From: Rhizobiaceae bacterium
GTDB lineage: Bacteria; Pseudomonadota; Alphaproteobacteria; Rhizobiales; Rhizobiaceae
Assembly (NCBI GenBank): GCA_019635715.1
Contig: JAHBYY010000017.1
Location: 1 to 63,286 of the forward strand
DNA length: 63,286 nucleotides
Direction: 5' to 3'
Part shown: one piece after another, positions 17,162 to 25,803 of the stretch
Layout of the letters: the number at the start of each line of letters is the position of its first letter
How positions within the stretch are numbered: position 1 is the stretch's first letter
The notes under the pieces: generated by a model
What the model saw: only the letters and a program-made list of their open reading frames with translations
What the model was told of the DNA's origin: nothing
Database searches by the model: none
Made by a program: the position numbers and the translations under genes

Positions 17162-18385
17162 TCAGCCGAAGAGATGCGCAAGATGCGGGTTGAGGAACAG
17201 ATCGTCGGGATCCATTTCGCGTCTCACCTTCTGGAACCGTTCGAAATCAGGGTAGAGCCGCTCGACGCGGCCCCGATCGAGAAAGTGCAGCTTGCCCCAA
17301 TGCGGGCGGGCGAAGAACGGCCGCAGCGCCTCGTCGACGGCCCGCAGGAACGGGAGATAGTCCCGGCCGATCTCGCCCGAAACCGAGACCGACGTCGTGT
17401 CCCTGCCGGTCTGGGCGGAGAGGAAGGCGTCGTCGGCCTTCTGCCAGCGGATCTGCAGCGGCGAGATCTCGTCGGGAAAGCGCTTCCACATCAGCTCGCG
17501 CATCACCTCGACCACGCTGCGCGCGTCGGCCGCGTCGACCATATATTCGAGCTCGTGGAATTCGGCGACCGTCGTGCCGTCGGGATAGATGCGATGGGCC
17601 CGGTCCGTCCGCCCGTTGATCTCGCCGACCGGCACCTCGGGCGCGTCGGCGGGAATTTCCCGCAGCAGCTTGACGAAGCAATGATCGGCCGCGACCTCGC
17701 CGAGCTTGTACATGTGCGACGACCGGTCGGCGGGCATCCACCAGAAGGAGAAGTGCCGGTATTCGGCGAGCAGAAAGTCCCATTGCCGCAGCACTTCCGA
17801 CATCGGCAGGATGACGTTCTCCTCGCGAAGCCGGTAGGCCGGCACGAGCTGCAGGCCGACCCTCAGCACCGGGCCCAGCAAGCCAAGCGAAACCTGCGCG
17901 GCGCGAAGCTTTTCGGGGTCGGACCCATCGATGTCCACGACCTCGCCCCGGCCGTTGACGATCCTCAGGCTGGTGACCGCCGAGGACATCGAGCCGAAGG
18001 CCGTTCCCGACCCCTTGGTGCCCGTCGCAATCGCCCCCGCAACCGACTGAACGTCGATATCGCCCTGGTTGGCGATCGCCAGTCCCTGTTGCCAAAGCGG
18101 CGCGCCCAGCGCCGCGATCTTCGATCCCGCCGCGACCTCGGCACGGCGCTTCGACCGGTCCGCCGAGATCACGCCGCTCAGCTTCGACAGATCGAACAGG
18201 GCGCCATCCGTCTCGACGACCGGGGTGAAGGAATGTCCCCCGCCGGCAACCCGGATCGAGCGCTTCTCGGCCACCGCCCGGCGAATCCGCGCGATCGCAT
18301 CCGCCTCGTCGGTCGGCGTGACGATCCGCGACGGCTGAAACGTCTGGTTGCCACCCCAGTTGGTCCATTGCTTGCTGCCTACCAA
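17162..18385 (-). CDS. FAD-linked oxidase of the aldonolactone oxidase type
   Basis: This 407-residue VAO-family flavoprotein resembles L-gulono-1,4-lactone and D-arabinono-1,4-lactone oxidases. The FAD-binding domain shows RVAGGGHSF with H51, the His that can bind FAD covalently, then GTKGSGTAFGSMSSAV. The C-terminal domain ends with the family motif HWGKLH followed by EMDPDDLFLNPHL. Members oxidise sugar lactones or polyols such as alditols and xylitol. Its partner is the downstream GlpD-like protein. How it fits with imino-acid genes is unclear; this divergent pair may serve a separate sugar or polyol substrate. Confidence 0.86.
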   Translation of the reverse strand: MVGSKQWTNWGGNQTFQPSRIVTPTDEADAIARIRRAVAEKRSIRVAGGGHSFTPVVETDGALFDLSKLSGVISADRSKRRAEVAAGSKIAALGAPLWQQGLAIANQGDIDVQSVAGAIATGTKGSGTAFGSMSSAVTSLRIVNGRGEVVDIDGSDPEKLRAAQVSLGLLGPVLRVGLQLVPAYRLREENVILPMSEVLRQWDFLLAEYRHFSFWWMPADRSSHMYKLGEVAADHCFVKLLREIPADAPEVPVGEINGRTDRAHRIYPDGTTVAEFHELEYMVDAADARSVVEVMRELMWKRFPDEISPLQIRWQKADDAFLSAQTGRDTTSVSVSGEIGRDYLPFLRAVDEALRPFFARPHWGKLHFLDRGRVERLYPDFERFQKVRREMDPDDLFLNPHLAHLFG

Positions 18386-18443
18386 CGACTTCTCCTGTCA
18401 TTTCGATCGCGCGGGCCTTGACGGGATCATCCGCGGGCGTCAC

Positions 18444-18471
18444 TATGTAAACGGCTACCGGTTATCGATTA
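18444..18471. promoter_or_regulatory. Operator-like site between divergent oxidase and permease genes
   Basis: TACCGGTTA (18456-18464) repeats the nonamer found at 9044-9052, followed by ATCGAT and TTAC. A TATGTA at 18444-18449 could be a -10. Binding of the module's GntR regulator is a guess based on the shared sequence. Confidence 0.35.
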
Positions 18472-18488
18472 CTCCTTCGCGGGCAAAA

Positions 18489-19451
18489 ATGCCAGAGCAA
18501 ACCAGCAGCAACGCCCCCCAGAGGCCCATGACGGACGCAGCAGACTGGTCCGCCGACCGGGACGTCGAACAGATGCCCGTCGTCCCGCTGAGGCATCACG
18601 GACGCTGGCTGGCGGCTGTGGTCCTGCTGGTCGTTCTGGCCGGGCTGATCGTCTCGATGATCACCAATCCGCGATTCAAGTGGGACATCGTTCTCCAGTA
18701 TCTGTTCGACGATGCGATCATCTCCGGCCTGCTGATGACGATCTGGCTGACCGTCGCCGCCATGGCGATCGGCATCGTCCTGGGCACCGCCATCGCGTTG
18801 ATGCGCATCTCCGCGAATCCCGTGCTGGCCAGCGTGGCGTCCGGCTATCTCTGGATATTTCGCGGGACGCCGCTGCTGGTCCAGCTCATCTTCTGGTTCA
18901 ACCTGTCCGCGCTTTACCCGCAGATCACGGTGGGGTTGCCGTTCGGTCCGAGCCTGGGCACCTTCGACGCCAACTACTTCATCACCGTCTATGTCGCGGC
19001 GCTGCTCGGCCTGGGATTGAACGAGGGCGCCTATATGTCGGAAATCGTCCGGTCCGGGCTGAACTCGGTTCCCGTCGGACAAAGGGAGGCGGCCGAGGCG
19101 CTCGGCATGTCGAGCTTCCGCGTCATGTGGCGCATCATCCTGCCGCAGGCGATGCGGGTGATCATCCCGCCGACCGGCAACCAGCTCATCGGCATGCTGA
19201 AGACGACGTCCCTGGTCAGCGTCATCGCGCTTCAGGAGCTCCTCTATTCGGCGCAGCTCATCTACACGGCGAACTTCCAGACCATGCCGCTGCTGATCGT
19301 CGCCTCCATCTGGTATCTCGTGCTGACGACGGTTCTGTCGATCGGCCAATATTTCCTGGAACGGCATTTCGGCAGGAGCGATCGCAGGACCGCGGCGGTG
19401 CGCGCCGACGATGCCGATGACAACCCCGCCGAAGCCGCGAGGGAGGGCTGA
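18489..19451 (+). CDS. Amino-acid ABC transporter permease
   Basis: This 320-residue permease is longer than the usual 220-240 residues. A hydrophilic N-terminal region of about 45 residues precedes a first transmembrane helix ([19 protein letters not shown]), and the core channel domain starts near [20 protein letters not shown]. The EAA loop reads [20 protein letters not shown]. Such long single permeases usually form homodimers, which fits the presence of only one permease gene here. A later ATG at 18528 is an alternative start. It probably serves the binding protein at 14649 with the ATPase just downstream. Confidence 0.88.
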   Translation: MPEQTSSNAPQRPMTDAADWSADRDVEQMPVVPLRHHGRWLAAVVLLVVLAGLIVSMITNPRFKWDIVLQYLFDDAIISGLLMTIWLTVAAMAIGIVLGTAIALMRISANPVLASVASGYLWIFRGTPLLVQLIFWFNLSALYPQITVGLPFGPSLGTFDANYFITVYVAALLGLGLNEGAYMSEIVRSGLNSVPVGQREAAEALGMSSFRVMWRIILPQAMRVIIPPTGNQLIGMLKTTSLVSVIALQELLYSAQLIYTANFQTMPLLIVASIWYLVLTTVLSIGQYFLERHFGRSDRRTAAVRADDADDNPAEAAREG

Positions 19452-19452
19452 C

Positions 19453-20241
19453 ATGCCGGCGTCCGGTTCCAAGTCCGCGCAGGACTTCGCCGTCATGGCT
19501 CGCGGCGTCGAGAAGTCGTTCGGCACCGTCAAGGTCCTGAAGGGCGTCGATCTCGCCGTCGAATACGGCAAGGTCGCCTGCATCCTGGGGCCCTCGGGGT
19601 CGGGCAAGAGCACGTTCCTGCGGTGCATGAACCACCTCGAGCGTATCGACAAAGGCCTTCTGCAGGTCGGCGGGCAACTCGTCGGCTATCGCCAGCATGC
19701 CGGCAGGCTCTACGAGATGAAGCAGGGTGAAGTGGCGCGCCAGCGCGCCGACATCGGCATGGTGTTCCAGAGCTTCAATCTCTTCCCGCACATGACGGTG
19801 CTGCAGAACATCATCGAGGCGCCGGTCGGCGTGAAGAAGGTCGACAGGAAGCAGGCGATCGACGAGGCCATGCAGTTGCTCGCCAAGGTCGGCCTCACCG
19901 CGAAGGCCGCCTCCTACCCGAGAACCCTGTCGGGCGGCCAGCAGCAGCGCGTCGCCATCGCGCGGGCCTTGGCGATGAAGCCGAAGCTGATGCTCTTCGA
20001 CGAGCCGACCAGCGCTCTCGACCCCGAGCTCGTCGGCGAGGTGCTGAACGTGATGCGTGGACTCGCCCAGGACGGAATGACCATGATCGTCGTCACCCAC
20101 GAGATCGGTTTCGCGCGCGAGGTCGGCGACATGGTCGTCTTCATGGACGAGGGCGTGGTCGTCGAGCAGGGAAGCCCTGACGACCTTTTCACCAACACCA
20201 AGAGCAGCCGCGCCAGGGCCTTCCTGAGCAAGGTCCTGTGA
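19453..20241 (+). CDS. Amino-acid ABC transporter ATP-binding protein
   Basis: This 262-residue GlnQ-type ATPase has Walker [11 protein letters not shown]-loop [12 protein letters not shown], signature LSGGQQQR, Walker [13 protein letters not shown] and a switch His in VVTHEIG. The start is one base after the permease stop. A longer reading from 19411 would run into the permease gene and adds no conserved residues. It energises uptake through the permease at 18489. The stop overlaps a possible GTG start for the next gene, but an ATG 26 bases downstream is more natural. Confidence 0.92.
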   Translation: MPASGSKSAQDFAVMARGVEKSFGTVKVLKGVDLAVEYGKVACILGPSGSGKSTFLRCMNHLERIDKGLLQVGGQLVGYRQHAGRLYEMKQGEVARQRADIGMVFQSFNLFPHMTVLQNIIEAPVGVKKVDRKQAIDEAMQLLAKVGLTAKAASYPRTLSGGQQQRVAIARALAMKPKLMLFDEPTSALDPELVGEVLNVMRGLAQDGMTMIVVTHEIGFAREVGDMVVFMDEGVVVEQGSPDDLFTNTKSSRARAFLSKVL

Positions 20242-20267
20242 CATCCCAGATCACCAGTGGAACGCAA

Positions 20268-21740
20268 ATGACAAGCCTCCCAGACAATGTGCGAAGCCAA
20301 GCCTTCATCGACGGCGCGTTCGTCGATGCCGAAGACGGGGCGGAGTTCGAAAATCTCAATCCGGCGACCGGGAAACTTCTGGTCAAGGTGGCCGCGTGCT
20401 CGGCGCGCGACGTCGACGCGGCGGTGCGCGCGGCGCGCGGCGCGTTCGAGGCCGGCACGTGGAGCCGCATCGAGCCCCGTGAACGCAAGAGGATATTGCG
20501 CAACTTCGCCGACCTCGTCGAAGCCAACGGCAAGGAGATCGCCCTTCTCGATTGCATCGACGCGGGAAAGCCCATCGCCGACTGCGAAAACCTCGACGTT
20601 CCCGACGTCGTCAACAATATCCGCTGGTACGCCGAAGCCATCGACAAGGTGTTCGGCAAGATCTCGCCCACGGGGGAGGGCAATCTGGGCCTGATCGTCC
20701 GCGAGCCGGTCGGCGTGGTCGGCATGGTGCTGCCGTGGAACTTTCCGGCAGGCACGCTCTCCTGGAAGATCGCACCGGCGCTCGCCGCCGGCAATTCGAT
20801 CGTCGTCAAGCCGGCCGAGCTCGCGCCGCTCTCGACGCTGCGCATCGCCGAACTGGCCTTCGAGGCCGGCATACCGGCCGGCGTCTTCAACGTCGTGCCC
20901 GGGCTCGGGCACATCGCCGGCAAGGCGCTCGGCCTGCATCCCGATGTCGATGTCATTTCCTTCACGGGTTCGACGGAGATCGGCCGGCAGTTCCTGCGCT
21001 ACTCGGCCGACAGCAATCTCAAGAAGGTCGTCCTGGAATGCGGTGGCAAGAGCCCGCAGATCGTGATGGCGGATGCAGCGGGAAATCTCGATCAGATCGC
21101 CGAGAATCTGGCCGCCGCCGCATTCTGGAACATGGGCCAGAACTGCACCTGCGGGTCGCGCATTCTCGTCCAGTCCAGCATCAAGCAGGATTTCGTCGAC
21201 AGGCTGGTCAATGCTTCGCGGAGCTGGATCGTCGGCGAGCCGACGGATCAGGCAACCAAGCTCGGACCGCTGATCGAAGCCTCCGCCCTGACGCGCGTGC
21301 TCGGCGCGATCGACCAGGCCAGGAAGGATGGCGCAACGGTGGTGGCGGGCGGCAACCGGCTTTTCCAGGAAACCGGCGGCTGGTTCGTCGAGGCGACCGT
21401 CGTCGACAATGTCGGTCCGGAGTCCGCCCTGGCCAGGGACGAGATTTTCGGACCGGTGGTCGCCATCCTGCCGTTCGAGACCGAGGACGAGGCCGTCCGG
21501 ATTGCCAACGCTTCCGCCTATGGCCTTGCCGCGACCGTGTTCTCGACCGACATCAACGTCGCGATCCGTGTCGCCCGCCGGGTGCAGGCCGGAACGGTGG
21601 CGGTCAACGCCTATGGAGAAGGCGACATCACCACGCCTTTCGGAGGCTACAAGACCTCCGGCTTCGGCGGCTACGACAAGGGGCTGGAAGCTTTCGATCA
21701 GTACACGCAGATGAAGACGATCTGGGTTACGCTGGGCTAG
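20268..21740 (+). CDS. Aldehyde dehydrogenase (PuuC-like)
   Basis: This 490-residue NAD(P)-dependent aldehyde dehydrogenase has every catalytic feature: PWNFP with N158, GSTEIG near residue 234, general base E257 in LECGGKSP, and the nucleophile C293 in GQNCTCG. Its C-terminal PFGGYKTSGFGGYDKGLEAF resembles the gamma-glutamyl-aminobutyraldehyde dehydrogenase (PuuC) group. In this module it could oxidise 2-oxoglutarate semialdehyde or another omega-aldehyde. It might also supply the 4-guanidinobutyraldehyde step missing from the arginine module at 41-52 kb. Both are inference. Confidence 0.9.
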   Translation: MTSLPDNVRSQAFIDGAFVDAEDGAEFENLNPATGKLLVKVAACSARDVDAAVRAARGAFEAGTWSRIEPRERKRILRNFADLVEANGKEIALLDCIDAGKPIADCENLDVPDVVNNIRWYAEAIDKVFGKISPTGEGNLGLIVREPVGVVGMVLPWNFPAGTLSWKIAPALAAGNSIVVKPAELAPLSTLRIAELAFEAGIPAGVFNVVPGLGHIAGKALGLHPDVDVISFTGSTEIGRQFLRYSADSNLKKVVLECGGKSPQIVMADAAGNLDQIAENLAAAAFWNMGQNCTCGSRILVQSSIKQDFVDRLVNASRSWIVGEPTDQATKLGPLIEASALTRVLGAIDQARKDGATVVAGGNRLFQETGGWFVEATVVDNVGPESALARDEIFGPVVAILPFETEDEAVRIANASAYGLAATVFSTDINVAIRVARRVQAGTVAVNAYGEGDITTPFGGYKTSGFGGYDKGLEAFDQYTQMKTIWVTLG

Positions 21741-21803
21741 AGGCTGTTATGGACTCTAGAGGCGCAACGGTTGCTCCCGAGCATCGCATCGGGCAGGAGT
21801 TCC

Positions 21804-22862
21804 ATGACTGAGACCGTTACCCTTACCCTTGCCGAGGCCGGCGATCTCTGCCTGCGCGTCCTTTCGGATGCCGGGCTCGACGGCAGGCACGCCGAGGTTG
21901 TGGCGGAGGTCATCGTTGCCGGGCAGCGCGACGAATGCCACTCGCACGGGCTGTATCGGCTGATCGGCTGCGCCCATGCGCTGGCCTCCGGCCGCATCAA
22001 CCGGGCCGCCAGGCCGAAAGTGACAGACCTCGCGCCGTCGATCGTCAAGGTCGATGCCGATTTCGGCTTTTCATCCTACGCCTACGCCGAAGGCATCGGC
22101 CTTGCGCTGGACAAGGCGCGCTCCCAGGGCATCGCTGCCCTGGTCATCAACAGATGCTATCATTTTTCCGCGCTGTGGCCGGAAATCGAGCCTTTGGCCG
22201 AACAGGGTTTCGCGGCGCTGGCGCTGACGCCGAGCCATAGCTGGGTTGCGCCGGCAGGGGGCACCAAGCCGCTTTTCGGCACCAATCCCATCGCCTTCGC
22301 ATGGCCGAGAGCCGACAATCATCCCTTTGTCTTCGACTTCGCGACGAGCGCGACGGCGCGCGGCGAGATCGAACTCCACCGGCGGGCCGGCAAGACCATC
22401 GCGCCGGGCCTCGCGCTCGATTGCGATGGCCGGCCGACGGTCGATCCGGCCGAGGCGCTTCGGGGCGCCATGCTGACATTCGGAGGCCACAAGGGATCCG
22501 CCCTGTCGACCATGGTCGAACTGCTGGCGGGTCCGTTGCTCGACGACATGATCAGCATGGAATCGAAGGCGTTCGACGGCGGGCTGGGCGTCACGCCATG
22601 CCATGGGGAACTGATCCTGATCTTCGATCCGGGCGTGTTCCTGGGCGAGGCGCTGGGCAAAAATCTCGCCCGCGCCGAGATGCTCTTCGACGCGATCGTC
22701 GGCCAGGACGCGCGGTTGCCGTCCCAGCGCAGATACGAGGCGCGTCTCAGAAGCCTTCGCGGCGGGGTGACCATTCCGCGACCCCTCTACAATGAACTGG
22801 TCGCGCTGACGAATGGGGCGGCAGAACCGGCAAATGTTCGCGAGCAACGGCGCCCTGCATGA
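21804..22862 (+). CDS. LDH2-family oxidoreductase, probable pyrroline-2-carboxylate reductase
   Basis: This 352-residue protein belongs to the malate/L-lactate dehydrogenase-like (LDH2) family, which does not use the common Rossmann fold. The N-terminal DECHSHGLYRL carries the conserved S-H-G (H48), and LFGTNPIAFAWP and TFGGHKGSALSTMVE are family landmarks. Relatives named DpkA or LhpD reduce delta1-pyrroline-2-carboxylate to L-proline. A pyrroline-2-carboxylate-forming dehydratase at 9090 and a proline-racemase-family gene at 23122 fit that role well. Ureidoglycolate or 2,3-diketogulonate reductases are alternatives within the family. Confidence 0.82.
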   Translation: MTETVTLTLAEAGDLCLRVLSDAGLDGRHAEVVAEVIVAGQRDECHSHGLYRLIGCAHALASGRINRAARPKVTDLAPSIVKVDADFGFSSYAYAEGIGLALDKARSQGIAALVINRCYHFSALWPEIEPLAEQGFAALALTPSHSWVAPAGGTKPLFGTNPIAFAWPRADNHPFVFDFATSATARGEIELHRRAGKTIAPGLALDCDGRPTVDPAEALRGAMLTFGGHKGSALSTMVELLAGPLLDDMISMESKAFDGGLGVTPCHGELILIFDPGVFLGEALGKNLARAEMLFDAIVGQDARLPSQRRYEARLRSLRGGVTIPRPLYNELVALTNGAAEPANVREQRRPA

Positions 22863-23121
22863 GGACGACGATATGCGTTCACGTGCGCAGCGGCTGCGCC
22901 AGATGATCCCGGGTCGCATCGAGGGTGTCTCCAGGGATCAACCGCCATTTGCTGGCCGCCCTCACGCAATTTCCAGATGGTCTCTCCGATGCCGCAGCGG
23001 GCAGGCGCGATTTCGCCGCTGAGGCGCGTGCGGTAGGATCACCGTGGACGGGTGGTCGGGCGGCGCCCGACGATCCGTCGACGCCGGTCCCCGAAAGCTG
23101 AACAAAGAGCAAGGCAACAAG

Positions 23122-24162
23122 ATGCGCACAAAAGCCTCCATTCGTGTCGTCGGCTGCCATGCCGAAGGTGAAGTCGGCGACGTGATCGTCGGCGGCGTGC
23201 TGCCGCCGGCGGGCCGCACGATGATGGAGAAGATGATCACCATGGAACGTGATCATGACCACATAAGGCGCATGCTGATCTGCGAGCCGCGCGGCAGCGT
23301 CGCGAGGCACGTCAACCTGCTCGTTCCGTCGACGCGCGAGGATTGCGCCGCCGGCGCCATCATCATGGAGCCGACGGAGTATGTTCCGATGTCGGGGTCC
23401 AACACGATCTGCGTCGCCACGGTGCTGCTCGAGACCGGCATGGTGGCCATGAGCGAGCCCGAGACGCGCTTCAAGCTCGATATGCCGGGCGGCGTCATCG
23501 AAGTGCGCGCCGCGTGCCGCGACGGCAAATGCCTGTCGATCACCTTTCGCAACGCCCCCGCCTTCGTCGAGCGCCTCGACGCCAACATCGAGGTCGAAGG
23601 GCTCGGCACGCTGACGGTCGACATCGCCTATGGCGGCATGTTCTACGCGATCGTCGACGCCAAGGCGCTCGGCTTCTCGGTCGCTCCCGACGAGGCGCGC
23701 GAACTGGCCGTGGCGGGCGAAAGGGTTCGACGGGCCGCGCGCGAACAGCTCGACGTCGTGCATCCGGAATTCGACCAGGTGCGCGGCGTGTCGATCGTGC
23801 AGTTCGCCATGCCGTTCCAGGGTCCGGGCAACGTCACCCGCAACACCTGCATCGTCTCGCCGGGGCGCTCCGACCGCAGCCCGACGGGGACCGGCACGTC
23901 GGCGCGCATGGCGGTGCTGCATGCCCGGGGCCTGATGCGAACCGGCGACGTTCTCATCCATGAATCGATCATCGGCTCCCGCTTCACGGGCAGGATCCTG
24001 GACCTGACCGAGATCGGCGGCCGCAAGGCGATCGTTCCGGAGATCACCGGCCGAGCCTGGATCACCGGCGAGCATGCCTACTATCTCGACCCGACGGATC
24101 CCTATCCCCAGGGCTACGTGCTGTCGGATACCTGGGGAACCTCGACGGCGGTAAAGCAGTAG
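23122..24162 (+). CDS. Proline-racemase-family protein with Ser/Thr in place of both catalytic Cys
   Basis: This 346-residue protein has the two-lobed proline-racemase fold, starting HAEGEVGDVIVGG. The first active-site motif, normally MCGHxT, reads MSGSNT (S91, S93). The second, normally DRSPCGTGT, reads DRSPTGTGT (T255). Cys/Cys members racemise or epimerise; Cys/Thr members are trans-3-hydroxy-L-proline dehydratases; Ser/Cys members are also known. A Ser/Thr pair is unusual and argues against simple racemase activity. Neighbouring genes support a hydroxyproline-type substrate. Start at ATG 23122; the longer frame begins with GTG and adds unconserved residues. Confidence 0.85.
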   Translation: MRTKASIRVVGCHAEGEVGDVIVGGVLPPAGRTMMEKMITMERDHDHIRRMLICEPRGSVARHVNLLVPSTREDCAAGAIIMEPTEYVPMSGSNTICVATVLLETGMVAMSEPETRFKLDMPGGVIEVRAACRDGKCLSITFRNAPAFVERLDANIEVEGLGTLTVDIAYGGMFYAIVDAKALGFSVAPDEARELAVAGERVRRAAREQLDVVHPEFDQVRGVSIVQFAMPFQGPGNVTRNTCIVSPGRSDRSPTGTGTSARMAVLHARGLMRTGDVLIHESIIGSRFTGRILDLTEIGGRKAIVPEITGRAWITGEHAYYLDPTDPYPQGYVLSDTWGTSTAVKQ

Positions 24163-24242
24163 GCGCGCAGGCGGCGGCGCGCGCAACAGGCAATGCGCGG
24201 GGTGCCGACCAAACACGCGATCGAAACCGATGGAGGATCCCG

Positions 24243-24437
24243 ATGCCGCTTGTGAAGATCGATCTGTATCCCGGCCGCTCGCCAGGGCAGAAGCGCGAAG
24301 TGGCGGCCGCCATCACCCAGGTCTTCGTCGAAAAGCTGGGCTCCGACCCCAGGGACGTGATGGTGATCTTCAACGACACGCCGGCCCATGACTGGTTCGC
24401 CGCCGGCGAACCCATGCAACCGCCGGCGAAATCCTGA
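24243..24437 (+). CDS. 4-oxalocrotonate tautomerase-family small enzyme
   Basis: This 64-residue protein is the right length for a 4-OT subunit. It begins MPLVKIDLYPGRS, so the catalytic Pro is exposed after Met removal, and continues with the family pattern SPGQKREVAAAITQ. GGAGG lies six bases upstream of the ATG. Tautomerases of this kind interconvert enol and keto forms of 2-oxo acids, which suits a pathway ending in 2-oxo acid lyases. It closes the hydroxyproline-like module and converges with the LacI gene. Confidence 0.82.
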   Translation: MPLVKIDLYPGRSPGQKREVAAAITQVFVEKLGSDPRDVMVIFNDTPAHDWFAAGEPMQPPAKS

Positions 24438-24468
24438 CCGGAGCGGATCCTGGCAAGGCCCGCCGCGC

Positions 24469-24485
24469 CTTAGCTTCTTGCTAAG
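24469..24485. terminator. Small hairpin at a convergent junction
   Basis: CTTAGC (24469-24474) and GCTAAG (24480-24485) flank a five-base loop. The hairpin covers the stop codon of the minus-strand LacI gene and faces the end of the tautomerase gene. It is a weak terminator candidate. Confidence 0.4.
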
Positions 24486-25585
24486 TCGCTGGTTTTGCTG
24501 GATGATCCGTCGTTCCCCGGAGCCGCAATGTCGTCCGGGCGCGGCTCGGGCCGGTCGTCCGGCGCGGCAGAGCGCAGGCTCGTTCTCCGGACGAGGCGGG
24601 CGCCCAGGATGAGGTGCTGGGGCTCGACGTCCGGCGCGGCGATCCTCTCGAACAGGAGGCGCAAGGCTCCGTCCACCATCTGCCGCACCGGCTGGCGAAC
24701 CGACGTCAGCTCGTAGGTCGGCAGGTCGGCCATGGCCGTGTCGTCGAAGCCGATCACCGACACGTCCCGCGGAATGCGCAGGCCGAGACGCGAACGCATC
24801 ACGTCCATGGCACGGATCGCCATGTAGTCGTTGACGACGAAGACCCCGTCCGGGCGCTGGTCCGCAGAAACGTCGAACATCCGCAGCGTCGCGTCTTCGG
24901 TGCGGGCGAGGTCGAAGTGGCCGACCGTCCGGGCGAAGAGTTCGACGCCGCGCGACCTGAGCGCCGCCATGAAGCCGAATTCGCGATCGCGGCTGGTCGA
25001 GGCGCCTTCCCAGCCGGCGATCAGGCCGATGCGCCGGCACCCGGCGGCGACCAGGGCGTCGGCCGCGAGGCGTCCGCCGCCGACATTGTCGGTGGTCACG
25101 CTCGACAGTTGCGGATTGTCCTGCAGGCGGTTCAGCGTCACCACGGGAATGCCCTGGGCCAGGCAATGGTCGCAGATGCCCGAGGACAGTTCGACGGAAG
25201 CGGTGATCAGCCCGTCGACCTGATATTGCAGGATGTCGGAGACGGTCGCGTCCACATCCGCCAGCGTGTCCGGCATCATGAAGACGAGCGCGTGATAGCC
25301 CTGCCGCTGCAGGCCGTGGCAGATCAGTTCGAGCGCATTGGCGTAGAAGGGGTTGTCCAGATAGCTGAACAGCACCCCGACCATGCGCGAGCGCTGGGTG
25401 ATCAGCGAGCGCGCCAGCGCGTTGGGGCGATAGCCGAGTTCGTCGGCCGCCTTGAGCACCTTGCGCCGCGTCTCTTCGGAGACGCCGGACTGCGTGGGCA
25501 CCTTGGAGAAGGTCCGGCTGACGGCCGACTGCGACACGCCGGCGTGGCGCGCGACGTCGATCGAGGTGACGGGAGTCTTCTTCAT
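24470..25585 (-). CDS. LacI-family transcriptional regulator (first)
   Basis: This 371-residue regulator has an N-terminal LacI helix-turn-helix (TSIDVARHAGVSQSAVSRTF, residues 8-27) and a periplasmic-binding-protein-like ligand domain with RSRMVGVLFSYLDNPFYANA and FDDTAMADLPTYELTSVRQP. The start at ATG 25585 puts the DNA-binding domain at the N-terminus as usual. It is divergent from the module 3 operon, and the intergenic region holds two GCATAC/GTATGC sites. It is similar to the second LacI protein at 32087 but clearly a separate paralogue. Likely a substrate-responsive repressor. Confidence 0.9.
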   Translation of the reverse strand: MKKTPVTSIDVARHAGVSQSAVSRTFSKVPTQSGVSEETRRKVLKAADELGYRPNALARSLITQRSRMVGVLFSYLDNPFYANALELICHGLQRQGYHALVFMMPDTLADVDATVSDILQYQVDGLITASVELSSGICDHCLAQGIPVVTLNRLQDNPQLSSVTTDNVGGGRLAADALVAAGCRRIGLIAGWEGASTSRDREFGFMAALRSRGVELFARTVGHFDLARTEDATLRMFDVSADQRPDGVFVVNDYMAIRAMDVMRSRLGLRIPRDVSVIGFDDTAMADLPTYELTSVRQPVRQMVDGALRLLFERIAAPDVEPQHLILGARLVRRTSLRSAAPDDRPEPRPDDIAAPGNDGSSSKTSDLARS

Positions 25586-25658
25586 GGCGCAGCCTTGCCT
25601 TGCCGCGACATATGCCCGGCGGGGCCAATCGTGTCCAGCAATCGATAGGCATCTAGAC

Positions 25659-25676
25659 GCATACATATGCGTATGC
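25659..25676. promoter_or_regulatory. LacI-type operator, copy 1
   Basis: GCATAC (25659-25664) and GTATGC (25671-25676) are inverted around ATATGC, giving overlapping half sites on the LacI side of the divergent region. It shares TTGCATACG on the complementary strand with the other three copies in this module. Confidence 0.6.
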
Positions 25677-25769
25677 AAGACCCGCCGCGACACATCCTGC
25701 TCACCCGATTTGCCGCGAATTTTTGCGAGTTAGGAGATTCCCTCTTGTCAGCGTGATCAATATGCGCAA

Positions 25770-25781
25770 GCATACGTATGC
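25770..25781. promoter_or_regulatory. LacI-type operator, copy 2 (perfect palindrome)
   Basis: GCATACGTATGC is a perfect 12-bp palindrome with a CpG centre, typical of LacI-family operators. It ends nine bases before the AAAGGGG ribosome site (25790-25796) of the first gene of the rightward operon, a position suited to repression. Confidence 0.75.
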
Positions 25782-25803
25782 AGTCAGACAAAGGGGTCTT
25801 GCC

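Noticed and set aside
22863-23121. Possible short gene (MRSRAQRLRQMIPGRIEG...) between the LDH2-type and proline-racemase-family genes
   Set aside because: The start faintly recalls PEP-mutase-like proteins, but the frame soon loses any resemblance and ends after about 50 codons. At best it is an old remnant.
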